NCBI RefSeq assembly: GCF_900142225.1
Contig: NZ_FRAD01000005.1
Span: 124,001 to 188,000 of the forward strand
Direction: 5' to 3'
DNA from: Hathewaya proteolytica DSM 3090
Lineage (GTDB): Bacteria; Bacillota; Clostridia; Clostridiales; Clostridiaceae
Length of the DNA stretch: 64,000 bases
Shown here: positions 34,148 to 43,214 of the stretch, piece after piece
Layout: every line of letters starts with the position of its first letter
Numbering within the stretch: the stretch's first letter is position 1
Program-made: the position numbers and the translations under genes
The notes under the pieces: model-generated
The model's database searches: none
What the model was told of the DNA's origin: nothing
Seen by the model: only the letters and a program-made list of their open reading frames with translations

Positions 34148-34591
34148 TTAAGACAATTTAAGAGCATCTTCTATAAGCTTTCTATTTTCCTCATTGACTA
34201 CTTTGTTGTTATGCCAAGTTTCACTGTTTTGCATCATGGCAGCGCATATTCGTATAAGAAATCGTATACTGTTCTCGTCAACAGGACTATTAAATCCCAT
34301 CTTCTTTAAAATACCAGTGCACAATTTTAGCGCTAATTTTTCCTTATCATCATTATTCATATTTAAAAGTTCGCTTTCAATATAACGAACAATATCGCCA
34401 ATAAGCCTGATTATAAGTTTTTTATTGTCTGTATTAGCTTCATCGCTCTGCATTGTATTTAAAATTGCATAAGATAGTCCAAAATAATCTTCACTTATCT
34501 TTATACCCTTATCTTTAAGTAAATACAACAAATATCCTAAACCGGTTATTAGTATAACTATAAAAACATAGCTCAAAACAATTTCCGCCAT
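34148..34591 (-). CDS. Membrane-anchored protein of unknown function
   Basis: A 147-residue protein with one hydrophobic N-terminal segment (LSYVFIVILITGLGYLLYLL, residues about 6-25) and a soluble helical C-terminal part of about 115 residues. The N-in membrane-plus-helix layout is seen in several families, including a phage-holin-like group, but no motif identifies this one. The frame is open to 34606; GGGG about nine bases before the ATG at 34591 (MAEIVLSYV) favours the shorter form. Its neighbours are the M16 peptidase and a lytic transglycosylase. Confidence 0.6.
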   Translation of the reverse strand: MAEIVLSYVFIVILITGLGYLLYLLKDKGIKISEDYFGLSYAILNTMQSDEANTDNKKLIIRLIGDIVRYIESELLNMNNDDKEKLALKLCTGILKKMGFNSPVDENSIRFLIRICAAMMQNSETWHNNKVVNEENRKLIEDALKLS

Positions 34592-34663
34592 TATTACCAT
34601 CCCCATAACTTAGTATACTACCTTTATATGAAAGTTATGAGGGATTAGTTCCTATTTTACAAG

Positions 34664-35275
34664 CTATTTTGTATTGTCAACTTCCTTTGTTTCAAACTCC
34701 TGTTTATACAATTCTTTGTATTTTTCTTCATACTGCTTAATCTTCTTTACGTACTCCTTTGTCTCTGAAAAAGGGATATCCTTTAAAGTTTCACCATCAT
34801 CAGAGTAACGACCATCTTGAAGCCAACTGCTCACATTTCCCCTACCGGCATTGTAGGCCGCTAGGATAATCTCATCTTTTTTCCCAAATTCCTGTCTTAA
34901 ATTTTGAAGATACCAACATCCCATTTCAATATTTATAGTGGGCTCAAATAGCTTGTCCTCACTAAAATCCTTCATTCCCATCTTTTCAGCTATCCAATGT
35001 GCTGTCTTAGGTGTTATTTGCATGAGGCCCATGGCACTCTGGGAAGATTTTGCATCTTTTTTATAAGCGCTCTCTGCCTTTATAAGGGCGAACACCATAT
35101 AGGGATCTAGTGAATACTTTTCAGAATTTGCAAAGACCACGTCGCTATATGTAACGGGGTATAACCTCTTTAAATCTTCTACCTTTACTGGCCTATTTTT
35201 TATGTACTTTAAACCAAACAAAACACTTAAACACGCTATAATCACCACAAATAACGCAATGAACCACTTTTTCAT
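34664..35275 (-). CDS. Lytic transglycosylase (SLT-type)
   Basis: A 203-residue exported enzyme that cleaves peptidoglycan glycan strands. It has an N-terminal hydrophobic anchor (ALFVVIIACLSVLFGLKYI, residues about 7-24). The catalytic domain has the Glu in LIKAESAYKKDAKS, then SQSAMGLMQITP, NIEMGCWYLQNL and ILAAYNAGRGNVSSW, the SLT family pattern. It overlaps coaE by four bases (ATGA), which suggests co-transcription with coaE and polA. Confidence 0.93.
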   Translation of the reverse strand: MKKWFIALFVVIIACLSVLFGLKYIKNRPVKVEDLKRLYPVTYSDVVFANSEKYSLDPYMVFALIKAESAYKKDAKSSQSAMGLMQITPKTAHWIAEKMGMKDFSEDKLFEPTINIEMGCWYLQNLRQEFGKKDEIILAAYNAGRGNVSSWLQDGRYSDDGETLKDIPFSETKEYVKKIKQYEEKYKELYKQEFETKEVDNTK

Positions 35276-35868
35276 ATCTCTACTCCTATTTCACTAAATA
35301 TTTTCTTCAAAGATGCGTAGGTATCCTCTAAAGAAAAGCTGTTATCCAAAATAAAATCAGACTTTTTCATTTTTTCCTCCACGGATAACTGACATGCTAA
35401 TCTTTTTAGAACGTCATCTCTGCATATTCCATCCCGCTTCATTACTCTCTCTATTTCCTTTTCCAAGTTGCAATAAACTAGAATATTATAATCCATTTTC
35501 TCATGAAGATTGTTCTCCATCAAAGTTGGCGCATCCAGTACACAACATTTTTCGCCCCTATTTTCTGCACTTTTCATTCTAAGATCTATTTCATGAAAAA
35601 TATAGGGCATCACAATAGATTCTAACATTGACTTCTTATCTTTCTGTGAAAACACTAGGGAAGCCATTTTTTTTCTGTTAAGCACTCCATTTTCAACGTA
35701 TTCACAGCCAAAGGCTTCCCTAATTTTTAAAACTAAATCACTGTATATTTCATAAATTTCCCTGCTTATTATATCAGCATCAATTACACAAACACCCTTA
35801 TCCTTAAGGTAAGATGATATACTGCTCTTTCCTGAACCAATGGATCCCGTGAGCCCAATTTTAATCAT
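35272..35868 (-). CDS. coaE: Dephospho-CoA kinase CoaE
   Basis: CoaE phosphorylates dephospho-CoA in the last step of coenzyme A biosynthesis. The P-loop is GLTGSIGSGKSSIS; the DAPTLMENN segment is the family's substrate region, and the C-terminal lid follows. Length 198 residues is normal. The ATG is preceded by GGGTG, and the gene overlaps the transglycosylase by four bases. polA is 21 bases upstream, the coaE-polA pairing being common in Firmicutes. Confidence 0.95.
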   Translation of the reverse strand: MIKIGLTGSIGSGKSSISSYLKDKGVCVIDADIISREIYEIYSDLVLKIREAFGCEYVENGVLNRKKMASLVFSQKDKKSMLESIVMPYIFHEIDLRMKSAENRGEKCCVLDAPTLMENNLHEKMDYNILVYCNLEKEIERVMKRDGICRDDVLKRLACQLSVEEKMKKSDFILDNSFSLEDTYASLKKIFSEIGVEI

Positions 35869-35889
35869 TTTATCACCCGTACTTTGATA

Positions 35890-38523
35890 TTACTTGGCTT
35901 CATACCAGTTTTCACCCATATTTATGTCCACTTCCATGGGAACTCTCATCTTTACGGCGCTTTCCATTTCCTTTTTTACCACATCCTTAACGATTTCCAG
36001 TTCCTCATTTAAGACATTTAGAATCAATTCATCGTGGACTTGCAATATAAGTCTTGATTTAAGCTTTAACTCTTTTAGTCTATTAAATACTTTAATCATA
36101 GCTAATTTTATTATATCCGCTGCACTGCCTTGAATAGGAGTGTTCATTGCCAACCTTTCCCCCATGGCCACTATAATTTTTTTAGAAGAATTAATTTCCG
36201 GAATGTTTCTCCTTCTGTTTAGAATTGTGGTCACATATCCCTCTTCCTTGCACTGCAAAACTATATCGTTGAGATAAGATTTTACCCCAGGGTATCTATT
36301 AAAATAAGCATCTATATAGTGTTTAGCTTCTTTTCTGCTTATTTTAAGATCCTTTGAAAGACTAAAATCACCTATGCCGTATACTATACCGAAGTTTATT
36401 GCCTTGGCATTGCTTCTCATCTCTTTTGTCACTTGATCCATAGGAATCTTGAAAGCTTCTGAGGCTGTGAGGCTGTGAATATCCTCGCTATTTTTATATG
36501 CATTTATCATATTTTCATCATTTGAAATGTGGGCCAATACCCTAAGCTCTATTTGTGAATAATCTGCAGATAGAATAACAGAGTTTTCTTCCGGAACAAA
36601 AACCTTTCTTATTTCCCTACCCATTTCATACTTTATAGGTATGTTTTGAAGGTTGGGTTCCGTGCTAGAGAGCCTTCCCGTAGTTGTAACAGCTTGATTG
36701 AAGTTGGAATGTATCTTGTCATCGGAATCAATGACAGCTGTGAGCCCTTCCACGTAGGTAGAATACAATTTCGATAGCTGTCTAAAGTAAGTTATTTTAT
36801 CGATAATCTCATGTTGACCTTGAAGTTCCTCTAATACCTCCGCATTGGTTGAATAACCAGTTTTGGTTTTCTTTATCACAGGCAAATCTAACTTTTCAAA
36901 GAGAATTTTGCCTAGTTGCTTTGGTGAATTTATGTTGAATTCCTCTCCAGCCTCTTTGTAAATTGCACTGGCAGTTTCCGTGAGTTCAGAGCTAAATTTT
37001 CTGCCTAAAGAATTCAGCATTTCCCTATTAATCCTAAAGCCCTCACATTCCATGGAAGAAATAACAAGAGTCAGTGGCAGCTCCACATTGTACAATAAAT
37101 CTTTCATATCTAGCTGCTCAATGTGTTCTTTTAACTTTTCTTCTACAGTTTCCATATAGAGGATAGACTCAGTTTTGTCCTTACTATCTAAAGCTAGATG
37201 ACAAAAGCTCTCTGTTAAAGAATTTATTTCGTATTCCTTTTTTCCTGGATCAATTAAATAGGCCGCAATTTCAGTATCAAAGTCCATAAGATTAGGTTCT
37301 AAACCATTTAATCTCATGAAATTGTAAAACACCTTGGCACTGTGAACAACTACTTTTTTGCACTTATTTATGTTGTTGAGAAGTTCATTTACATCTTCAC
37401 CTTGTAGAAACTCCATATTTATGTCATAGACCTTATCTCCTTGCATAAGTACTACATTTATGATTTTAAGTTGTGATAAGACGCTGTAGGTACTAGCCGT
37501 GTACAAAAGATATAAGGGTTTTTCATTATCTATTTTTACTTTCTTCAGTTCCTCACCATTGGATACATTCATAACACTGCAATGTCTTTTTTCTGCCGTA
37601 GCTTCTTTTTCTACTATATCTTCTTTTTCTACTTTGTGTTGTGTATCCTCCGTGGTCTCAGGTACTTTGCTATACAAAGTTTTAAACTGCAACTGTGCAA
37701 ATAATTTCTGTATACCCTGAAGGTCCTTAGGTATATTGGGCTTGATATCGCTTTCATCTAATTCTACCGGAACTTCTGTCACTATGGTGGCCAACTTTTT
37801 ACTGAAAATAGCCTGTTCACTGTACTCCCTTAAATTCTCTTTTAGCTTATTTCCCTTTAAATTGTCTATATTTTGAAGTACATTTTCCACGGACTTGTAT
37901 TCTTGAATTAGCTTATAGGCAGTTTTTTCACCTATGCCAGGCACACCCTTTATGTTATCAGACTTATCACCCATAAGCCCCTTAACGTCGATGAACTCCT
38001 TTGGAGTGACCCCCAATTCATCCTCTATTTTCTGCCTATCGTAGATCACTGTATCCGTAATCCCCTTTTTATTTATCACAATTTTCACGTTGTCTGTGGC
38101 AAGCTGCAAGGCATCTCTATCTCCCGTAACCACGAAAACTTCCATACCATTTTTCTCAGCAAAGACCGATAAGGTACCGATGAGATCATCTGCCTCAAAT
38201 CCATCCATTTCAAAAAGTTTTATCCCATAGAGCTTAAGGAATTCCTTTAAATACGGAATCTGTTGTGACAACTCTTCCGGCATTTTTTTTCGCCCAGCTT
38301 TATACTCATCATACTGAAGATGTCTGAAAGTCGGTGCCTTTCTATCAAAAGCAGCTACTATATGTTCTGTTTGGAATTCTTTTTTTATCTTGAAAACCAT
38401 ATTTATAAATCCGTATATGGCATTTGTATGTATTCCTTCAGAATTTGTCAAATCCGGCATAGCAAAAAAAGCCCTATACAAAAGACTGCTTCCATCTAAA
38501 ATAACTAACCTATCTTTATCCAA
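35890..38523 (-). CDS. polA: DNA polymerase I
   Basis: PolA fills repair gaps and removes RNA primers. The N-terminal 5'-3' nuclease (LVILDGSSLLYRAFFA, FEADDLIGTL, VVTGDRDALQL, GLMGDKSDNIKGVPGIGEKTA) and the C-terminal polymerase (LSADYSQIELRVLAHIS, RSNAKAINFGIVYGI, LILQVHDELIL) are complete. The middle 3'-5' exonuclease domain lacks the DxE and YxxxD motifs, so proofreading is probably absent, as in many Firmicute PolA. An ATG at 38535 sits directly on the ribosome site; a TTG at 38523, eight bases after GGATGG, gives MDKDRLVILDG and is preferred. Confidence 0.95.
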   Translation of the reverse strand: MDKDRLVILDGSSLLYRAFFAMPDLTNSEGIHTNAIYGFINMVFKIKKEFQTEHIVAAFDRKAPTFRHLQYDEYKAGRKKMPEELSQQIPYLKEFLKLYGIKLFEMDGFEADDLIGTLSVFAEKNGMEVFVVTGDRDALQLATDNVKIVINKKGITDTVIYDRQKIEDELGVTPKEFIDVKGLMGDKSDNIKGVPGIGEKTAYKLIQEYKSVENVLQNIDNLKGNKLKENLREYSEQAIFSKKLATIVTEVPVELDESDIKPNIPKDLQGIQKLFAQLQFKTLYSKVPETTEDTQHKVEKEDIVEKEATAEKRHCSVMNVSNGEELKKVKIDNEKPLYLLYTASTYSVLSQLKIINVVLMQGDKVYDINMEFLQGEDVNELLNNINKCKKVVVHSAKVFYNFMRLNGLEPNLMDFDTEIAAYLIDPGKKEYEINSLTESFCHLALDSKDKTESILYMETVEEKLKEHIEQLDMKDLLYNVELPLTLVISSMECEGFRINREMLNSLGRKFSSELTETASAIYKEAGEEFNINSPKQLGKILFEKLDLPVIKKTKTGYSTNAEVLEELQGQHEIIDKITYFRQLSKLYSTYVEGLTAVIDSDDKIHSNFNQAVTTTGRLSSTEPNLQNIPIKYEMGREIRKVFVPEENSVILSADYSQIELRVLAHISNDENMINAYKNSEDIHSLTASEAFKIPMDQVTKEMRSNAKAINFGIVYGIGDFSLSKDLKISRKEAKHYIDAYFNRYPGVKSYLNDIVLQCKEEGYVTTILNRRRNIPEINSSKKIIVAMGERLAMNTPIQGSAADIIKLAMIKVFNRLKELKLKSRLILQVHDELILNVLNEELEIVKDVVKKEMESAVKMRVPMEVDINMGENWYEAK

Positions 38524-38541
38524 TAATCTTACCATCCTTTT

Positions 38542-39459
38542 TTAAAATATACTTAAATCCAACTCCTTGGACAAGGCTTCCAATACCTTAAGTCCTCCTA
38601 TACTATTTCCCTTAGGATCTAGAGCCGGTCCCACAACTCCAATTCCCATTCTTCTAGGAACAGCAGCAAATATACCTCCGCCAACGCCACTTTTTGCTGG
38701 TATTCCTATGTGAACGGCAAAATCTCCTGATGCGTCGTACATACCGCACGTAACCATTATTGTCTTTATTATTCTGGCAACAGTTCTAGAAATTATTCTC
38801 TCATTGTTCCATGGCATTACACCGTCATTTGCAAGGGTTGCACCTATTCTAGCTATGTCTTTACAAGTTACCTCCATGGAGCACTGCCTAAAGTATACAT
38901 CTAGAACTTCCTCCACATCCCCTTCCATAACTCCCGTACTTTTCATATAATAAGCCAAAGCCCTGTTTCTGTTTCCTGTAGACTTTTCAGAGCGATATAC
39001 CTCTTCATTTATATTTATGTCTGGGTTTCCCGTTAGCTTTCGAGTAAAGTTGATTATCCTATTAAATTTTTCTTCAGCGGTTTTCCCTTCAATCAAAGAT
39101 ACAACGCAAATAGCACCTGCATTTATCATGGGGTTTAGGGGCTTGTTGTGGTCGTGTACTTCTAAGTTTGTAATAGAGTTAAAGGAAGCCTCTGTGGGCT
39201 CCATATCCACCTTAGAAAAAACATAATCCTTTCCATTGTCTAAGATAGCTAGCATCAAGGTCACTACCTTTGATATACTTTGTATTGTAAATTTTGTATT
39301 AAAATCTCCTGAAAAATACTCTTCTCCATTAAGTGTGGAAACGCATATGCCTAAAGCCTCTTTGTCAGCTTTGCTCAATTCCGGTATATAGGATGCCACC
39401 TCGCCTACTTCCGTCCATTTTCTACTATCATTTATTATATCATCTAATATTCTTTGCAT
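38542..39459 (-). CDS. glsA: Glutaminase
   Basis: Glutaminase hydrolyses glutamine to glutamate and ammonia. The serine-lysine active site is in FTIQSISKVVTLML (S-x-x-K); other family marks are LEVHDHNKPLNPMINAGAI, YYMKSTGVMEGD and IPAKSGVGGGIFAAVPRRMGIGVVGPALDPKGNSIGG. Length 305 residues is typical of the bacterial GlsA family. It lies 7 bases upstream of the longer polA frame, so the two may be read together by chance of spacing rather than function. Confidence 0.95.
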   Translation of the reverse strand: MQRILDDIINDSRKWTEVGEVASYIPELSKADKEALGICVSTLNGEEYFSGDFNTKFTIQSISKVVTLMLAILDNGKDYVFSKVDMEPTEASFNSITNLEVHDHNKPLNPMINAGAICVVSLIEGKTAEEKFNRIINFTRKLTGNPDININEEVYRSEKSTGNRNRALAYYMKSTGVMEGDVEEVLDVYFRQCSMEVTCKDIARIGATLANDGVMPWNNERIISRTVARIIKTIMVTCGMYDASGDFAVHIGIPAKSGVGGGIFAAVPRRMGIGVVGPALDPKGNSIGGLKVLEALSKELDLSIF

Positions 39460-39611
39460 TAAATTACTCCTTTATAACTAATTATTAGCCAACATAGCAA
39501 TTTAATTATAATATATACTCTCAGCAATATAAAGCAATATTTTATATATGTACTATTGGGGCTTTTTAAAGCATAAACTATGTATTATTAGCCAAAGGAT
39601 GTGATGAAACC

Positions 39612-40085
39612 ATGAAAAAATTTCTTATAGCACTTATAATGTTGTGTTTTATTTTTACCTGTGGGTGTGAAAAAGCTATTCTATTAAATTCAAAGAAAGA
39701 AAAGCCCTCTCCTAAGTACTATTCTGAAAAATTAATTAACTCTTTTTCTTCTGGCAGCTGCAAAGTGAGGATACTATCCACAGACTTTTATAGAAGTGTA
39801 GCTATAGATGAAGTCTATTATCTCACCATAAGGAAATTTTTTAAATACGTACCCAAAGAAAACTTCGGTGTAAAACCAGATTTCTCAAAGATCAGCCCCA
39901 AATACAAGATGTTCATAGACTTTAATGACAATCAAAGGTACGTTATTAATATATACAACGAATCACTTATAACAGTATTCCCATGGGATGGCATATACGA
40001 CGTAGACTGTATTTCCATGCAAAATACATATACCTCCTATAATCTCTTTTACCTCTGCGATTATATAACAAAAAATCTTAAGTGA
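39612..40085 (+). CDS. Putative lipoprotein of unknown function
   Basis: A 157-residue protein with a clear lipoprotein signal: MKKFLIALIMLCFIFTCGC, with the lipobox FTCGC and lipid-attached Cys at about residue 19. The mature part is small and basic-to-neutral with several Tyr and Phe and no recognised motif; it may belong to a clostridial lipoprotein DUF family, but I am not sure. GGATGTGATG precedes the ATG. It is transcribed divergently from glutaminase and co-directionally with the PHP gene 57 bases downstream. Confidence 0.8.
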   Translation: MKKFLIALIMLCFIFTCGCEKAILLNSKKEKPSPKYYSEKLINSFSSGSCKVRILSTDFYRSVAIDEVYYLTIRKFFKYVPKENFGVKPDFSKISPKYKMFIDFNDNQRYVINIYNESLITVFPWDGIYDVDCISMQNTYTSYNLFYLCDYITKNLK

Positions 40086-40142
40086 ACTCACTTGATATAG
40101 GTGGATGTGGTGTGATAAACTGAAGCATAAGTAGGTGATAAA

Positions 40143-40976
40143 ATGATAAAAGCAGATTTACATACCCATTCAAATTTTTCTGATGGAATTTTGAGCCCTG
40201 AAGATCTGATCTTAAAAGCTAGCAATTGTGGACTACAGATTATTTCTATTACAGATCACGATACCATGAAATATGGGCGCACTTTGATAGATTTTGCAAA
40301 GGAAAATGGAGTTACCCTTATACCAGGTATTGAGTTAACCACCCTTCACAAAGGCGGAAATATACATCTTCTAGGTTACTTTAAAGATGACTCCTATACA
40401 GACTCAATATTTCAAGATAACTTATATTTTCTCCAAACAAAAAGGATGGAACGGGCAAAAAAAATGGTGGACAATTTAAAAGAATTCTATAATATAATAA
40501 TAGACTTCCAACATTTAATCCACAGTTCCAATTCCCTAATCGCAAGACCTCATATAGCAAAAGCCATAATCGAGGCCGGTTACAACTATACCTTTACAGA
40601 GTTATTTGACAGTGTTTTAAGCAAAAAAAGCAAGGCTTACATACCAAACTTCGGTTTGACTTTAGAGGAAGGTATTCAGCTCTTACACAAGTACAATGCC
40701 ATCACAGTAATAGCCCATCCCACTCTTATGAGAAGTAACTCAATAGAAGATTTAATGGATATGCCATTCCAAGGTATAGAGGCTATTTACCCTCAAAACA
40801 AACCCTTAGAAACAGAAAAATTCATAGCCCTAGCAGAGGCCCACAATAAATTGTATACAGCGGGTTCTGACTACCATGGAATAAACGGGGACATAAAGCA
40901 TGGCGCCATGGGAGATTATACTCTCACCGGAAGTGCCCTTGAAAGATTCCTTCAGTGTTTAAATGCCAAAGTATAA
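40143..40976 (+). CDS. PHP-domain metal-dependent phosphoesterase
   Basis: A 277-residue stand-alone PHP protein of the type found next to RNase/oligoribonuclease genes; members hydrolyse phosphate esters of small molecules or 5'-3' degrade short nucleic acids. The metal sites are DLHTHSNFSDG at the start, ISITDHDT, IPGIELTT, IARPHIAKAI and VIAHPTLM, with the C-terminal SDYHG. Length is normal. Substrate not known. Confidence 0.9.
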   Translation: MIKADLHTHSNFSDGILSPEDLILKASNCGLQIISITDHDTMKYGRTLIDFAKENGVTLIPGIELTTLHKGGNIHLLGYFKDDSYTDSIFQDNLYFLQTKRMERAKKMVDNLKEFYNIIIDFQHLIHSSNSLIARPHIAKAIIEAGYNYTFTELFDSVLSKKSKAYIPNFGLTLEEGIQLLHKYNAITVIAHPTLMRSNSIEDLMDMPFQGIEAIYPQNKPLETEKFIALAEAHNKLYTAGSDYHGINGDIKHGAMGDYTLTGSALERFLQCLNAKV

Positions 40977-40991
40977 AATAACCCTATAATT

Positions 40992-41034
40992 AAACTGCGA
41001 ATGCATTTTTATATTACATCCGCAGTTTTTTTTA
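40992..41034 (+). terminator. Terminator after the PHP gene
   Basis: AACTGCGaATG and CATcCGCAGTT form a stem followed by TTTTTTTT. It is a strong plus-strand intrinsic terminator and lies between the convergent PHP and M18 genes. Confidence 0.9.
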
Positions 41035-41045
41035 TATTTTTTTTA

Positions 41046-42452
41046 TTATATTTCTTTTAAGAATACTTCATATGCCCTGCATGTTTCGTATATATCAGCC
41101 TTACTTGCCAATTCGTATGGAGCGTGCATGCTGTGAAGCGCTACACCTGAGTCTATAACGTCCATTCCGTATTGTGCCAAAATGTAAGCTATAGTTCCGC
41201 CGCCACCCTGGTCTACTTTTCCAAGTTCGGCAGTCTGCCAAGCTACATTGTTTCTATCAAGTATGTTTCTAAGCTGTGCTAAATATTCAGCATTGGCATC
41301 ATTACAGCCAGATTTACCTCTTGAACCAGTGTACTTATTGAATACAATACCTCTTCCAAAATATGCTGAGTTATTCTTTTCAAAAGCATCTGCAAAACTT
41401 GGATCAAAGGCAGCACTTACATCTGAAGATAGCATTTTTGAATTTGCTAGAGTTCTTCTTACCTTTAAGTCAGTGTAGTTTGACTCTTTAAGGTTAATTA
41501 TTTCTGCTAAAGCATTTTCAAAGAATCTTGAATGCATTCCTGTTGCACCTATGCTTCCAACTTCTTCTTTATCTACTAGAAGAGTAACGCATGTCTTGTC
41601 GCACTGTTCAATGTTTAACATAGCTTCAAAGGAAGTATAAGAACAGATTCTATCATCGTGTCCGTAAGCTAAAACCATAGAGTTATCAAGTCCAAAATGT
41701 TTTGCTCTTCCAGCTGGCACGATTTCAATCTCTGCTGATACAAAATCTGCTTCTGTAATACCGTATTTCTTATTTAAAATGTTTAGTATATTTAATTTAA
41801 CTCTCTCTTTAAGATCCTTGTCTTCCACTGGAATAGATCCTACCATCACATTTAGCTGTTCGCCTTCTATAGCTTTTCCTAAAGTCTTTTCCATCTGGCT
41901 TCCTGCTAAGTGCACTAATAAATCAGAAATACCAACTACTGGCTCGTTTTCTTCTTCACCAAATACCACCTTTGTAACTGTTCCATCTTTTTTAACAAAT
42001 ACACCGTGTATTGCTAAAGGAAGAGTTAGCCACTGGTACTTCTTAATGCCGCCGTAATAATGAGTCTTAAGATAAGCTAATTCCGCTTCTTCAAATAGTG
42101 GATTTTGTTTTAAATCCAATCTTGGTGAGTCAATGTGGGCACCTAGAATTCTAAGTCCAGATTCAATTGGTTCAGTACCAATAAGGAACATAGCAAGAGC
42201 CTTTCCCATATGATTTACATATATCTTGTCTCCAGCTTTTATGCTGTTACCATGGCTAATGATTTCGGTTAAATTCTTATAACCATTTTTTTCTGCTCTT
42301 ATAACAAATTCGTCTACACACTCTCTCTCTGTTTTGCACAAAGACATAAAGTCGATGTATCTCTGTGATAAGGCCATAACCTCATCTAACTCTTTACTAT
42401 CATATTTTTCCCAAGCCGTGCTGAATTTTCTTTTTAAGTCTAACTGTTCCAT
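41046..42452 (-). CDS. M18-family aminopeptidase
   Basis: A 468-residue zinc aminopeptidase of family M18 (aspartyl aminopeptidase type). Metal and catalytic segments are RILGAHIDSPRLDLK, LAYGHDDRICSYTSFEAML, LLVDKEEVGSIGATGMHSRFFE, SSDVSAAFDPSF and the C-terminal GVALHSMHAPYELASKAD. Length is normal. The ATG follows a TAGGAGG site. It is likely monocistronic: it ends by the convergent terminator and starts at a 440-base gap. Confidence 0.94.
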   Translation of the reverse strand: MEQLDLKRKFSTAWEKYDSKELDEVMALSQRYIDFMSLCKTERECVDEFVIRAEKNGYKNLTEIISHGNSIKAGDKIYVNHMGKALAMFLIGTEPIESGLRILGAHIDSPRLDLKQNPLFEEAELAYLKTHYYGGIKKYQWLTLPLAIHGVFVKKDGTVTKVVFGEEENEPVVGISDLLVHLAGSQMEKTLGKAIEGEQLNVMVGSIPVEDKDLKERVKLNILNILNKKYGITEADFVSAEIEIVPAGRAKHFGLDNSMVLAYGHDDRICSYTSFEAMLNIEQCDKTCVTLLVDKEEVGSIGATGMHSRFFENALAEIINLKESNYTDLKVRRTLANSKMLSSDVSAAFDPSFADAFEKNNSAYFGRGIVFNKYTGSRGKSGCNDANAEYLAQLRNILDRNNVAWQTAELGKVDQGGGGTIAYILAQYGMDVIDSGVALHSMHAPYELASKADIYETCRAYEVFLKEI

Positions 42453-42896
42453 CTTCTACCTCCTAAAATAATATAATAGTTACACTACTAAACCATTATA
42501 TCACAATATTTATATATGTTAAGCAAATTAAATATACTTTTTCACAATAAGATAATTTATATTTTTTTAAAATACATCAATTATTCTTTCTTTATAATTC
42601 TACATATTTCAATGAAATTTTTTCCATAGTCTTTTGCCCTTTCCCCACAAATCGCATTTTGTTATATTTTTACATAAGCTGCTAATGTGTTTTTATGTAG
42701 AAATTTGTCGTATTACTGCGATTTGTGTAAAACGATTTAGATTAACAATCGTGGAACTATTTGCTACAATTAAACTACAACAAACAATTTTCACAAAATT
42801 ATTTGTTCTATTGTTGACTTTAGACCTAAAAATATATTTCTGTAAAAGAATAGAAAGTCACTTTTATTTATTATTTTTTTAAGAGAGGGATCAAAC
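42453..42896. other. AT-rich intergenic region with nested inverted repeats
   Basis: About 440 bases separate the divergent M18 and Spo0E-like genes. No open reading frame was supported. It holds a nested inverted repeat (42646-42727, listed separately), a second small one (ACGATT 42732-42737 with AATCGT 42747-42752), and a TTTGTCGTA that is one base off a Spo0A box. It probably contains promoters for both flanking genes. Confidence 0.5.
42646..42727 (+). repeat. Nested long-range inverted repeat
   Basis: CACAAATCGCA (42646-42656) is exactly complementary to TGCGATTTGTG (42717-42727), 60 bases apart, and inside it TACATAA (42671-42677) is complementary to TTATGTA (42693-42699). The two pairs can form one nested structure. 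It lies about 170 bases before the Spo0E-like start and could be a small RNA, an RNA leader or a protein operator; the sequence alone cannot decide. Confidence 0.7.
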
Positions 42897-43094
42897 ATGA
42901 GAAAAAACATTATCTATGGTAAAATCGCCATATTAAAATGGTTCTTAGATTTTACACTGAAGTACTTCAGCCACACCAACAGCATGGTGGTCTTGCTGAG
43001 CAAGTTTCTTGACAAGTATATTGTTAAATACCAAATGATTCGTTATGCGGAGTACAAAAGACGTCAGAGCTTTAGCGGATTTCAATTAACATAA
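42897..43094 (+). CDS. Spo0E-like aspartyl-phosphate phosphatase
   Basis: A 65-residue protein with the Spo0E signature LSKFLDKYIVKYQ (pattern S-x-x-L-D-x-x-I-x-x-Y), preceded by a helix (GKIAILKWFLDFTLKYF). Spo0E-type proteins dephosphorylate Spo0A-P and delay sporulation. The match is to a short pattern only. It is supported as a gene by GAGGG before the ATG, and by a strong terminator 7 bases after the stop. It is isolated on the plus strand with no partner gene, which is usual for the family. Confidence 0.7.
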   Translation: MRKNIIYGKIAILKWFLDFTLKYFSHTNSMVVLLSKFLDKYIVKYQMIRYAEYKRRQSFSGFQLT

Positions 43095-43101
43095 TTTTAT
43101 T

Positions 43102-43145
43102 AGTAAACACCGATATGCCCTTATCTGCATTCGGTGTTTACTTTT
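43102..43145 (+). terminator. Terminator after the Spo0E-like gene
   Basis: AGTAAACACCGA (43102-43113) and TCGGTGTTTACT (43131-43142) form a 12-base stem, with an inner ATGC/GCAT, followed by TTTTCC. Its placement just after the stop codon supports the small open reading frame as a gene. Confidence 0.9.
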
Positions 43146-43214
43146 CCAATAAAAAAAAGCCTTTCGGCTTGTTTTTAGAAAAATATATGCCCAGAATGCC
43201 GTCCCCTCATATGT

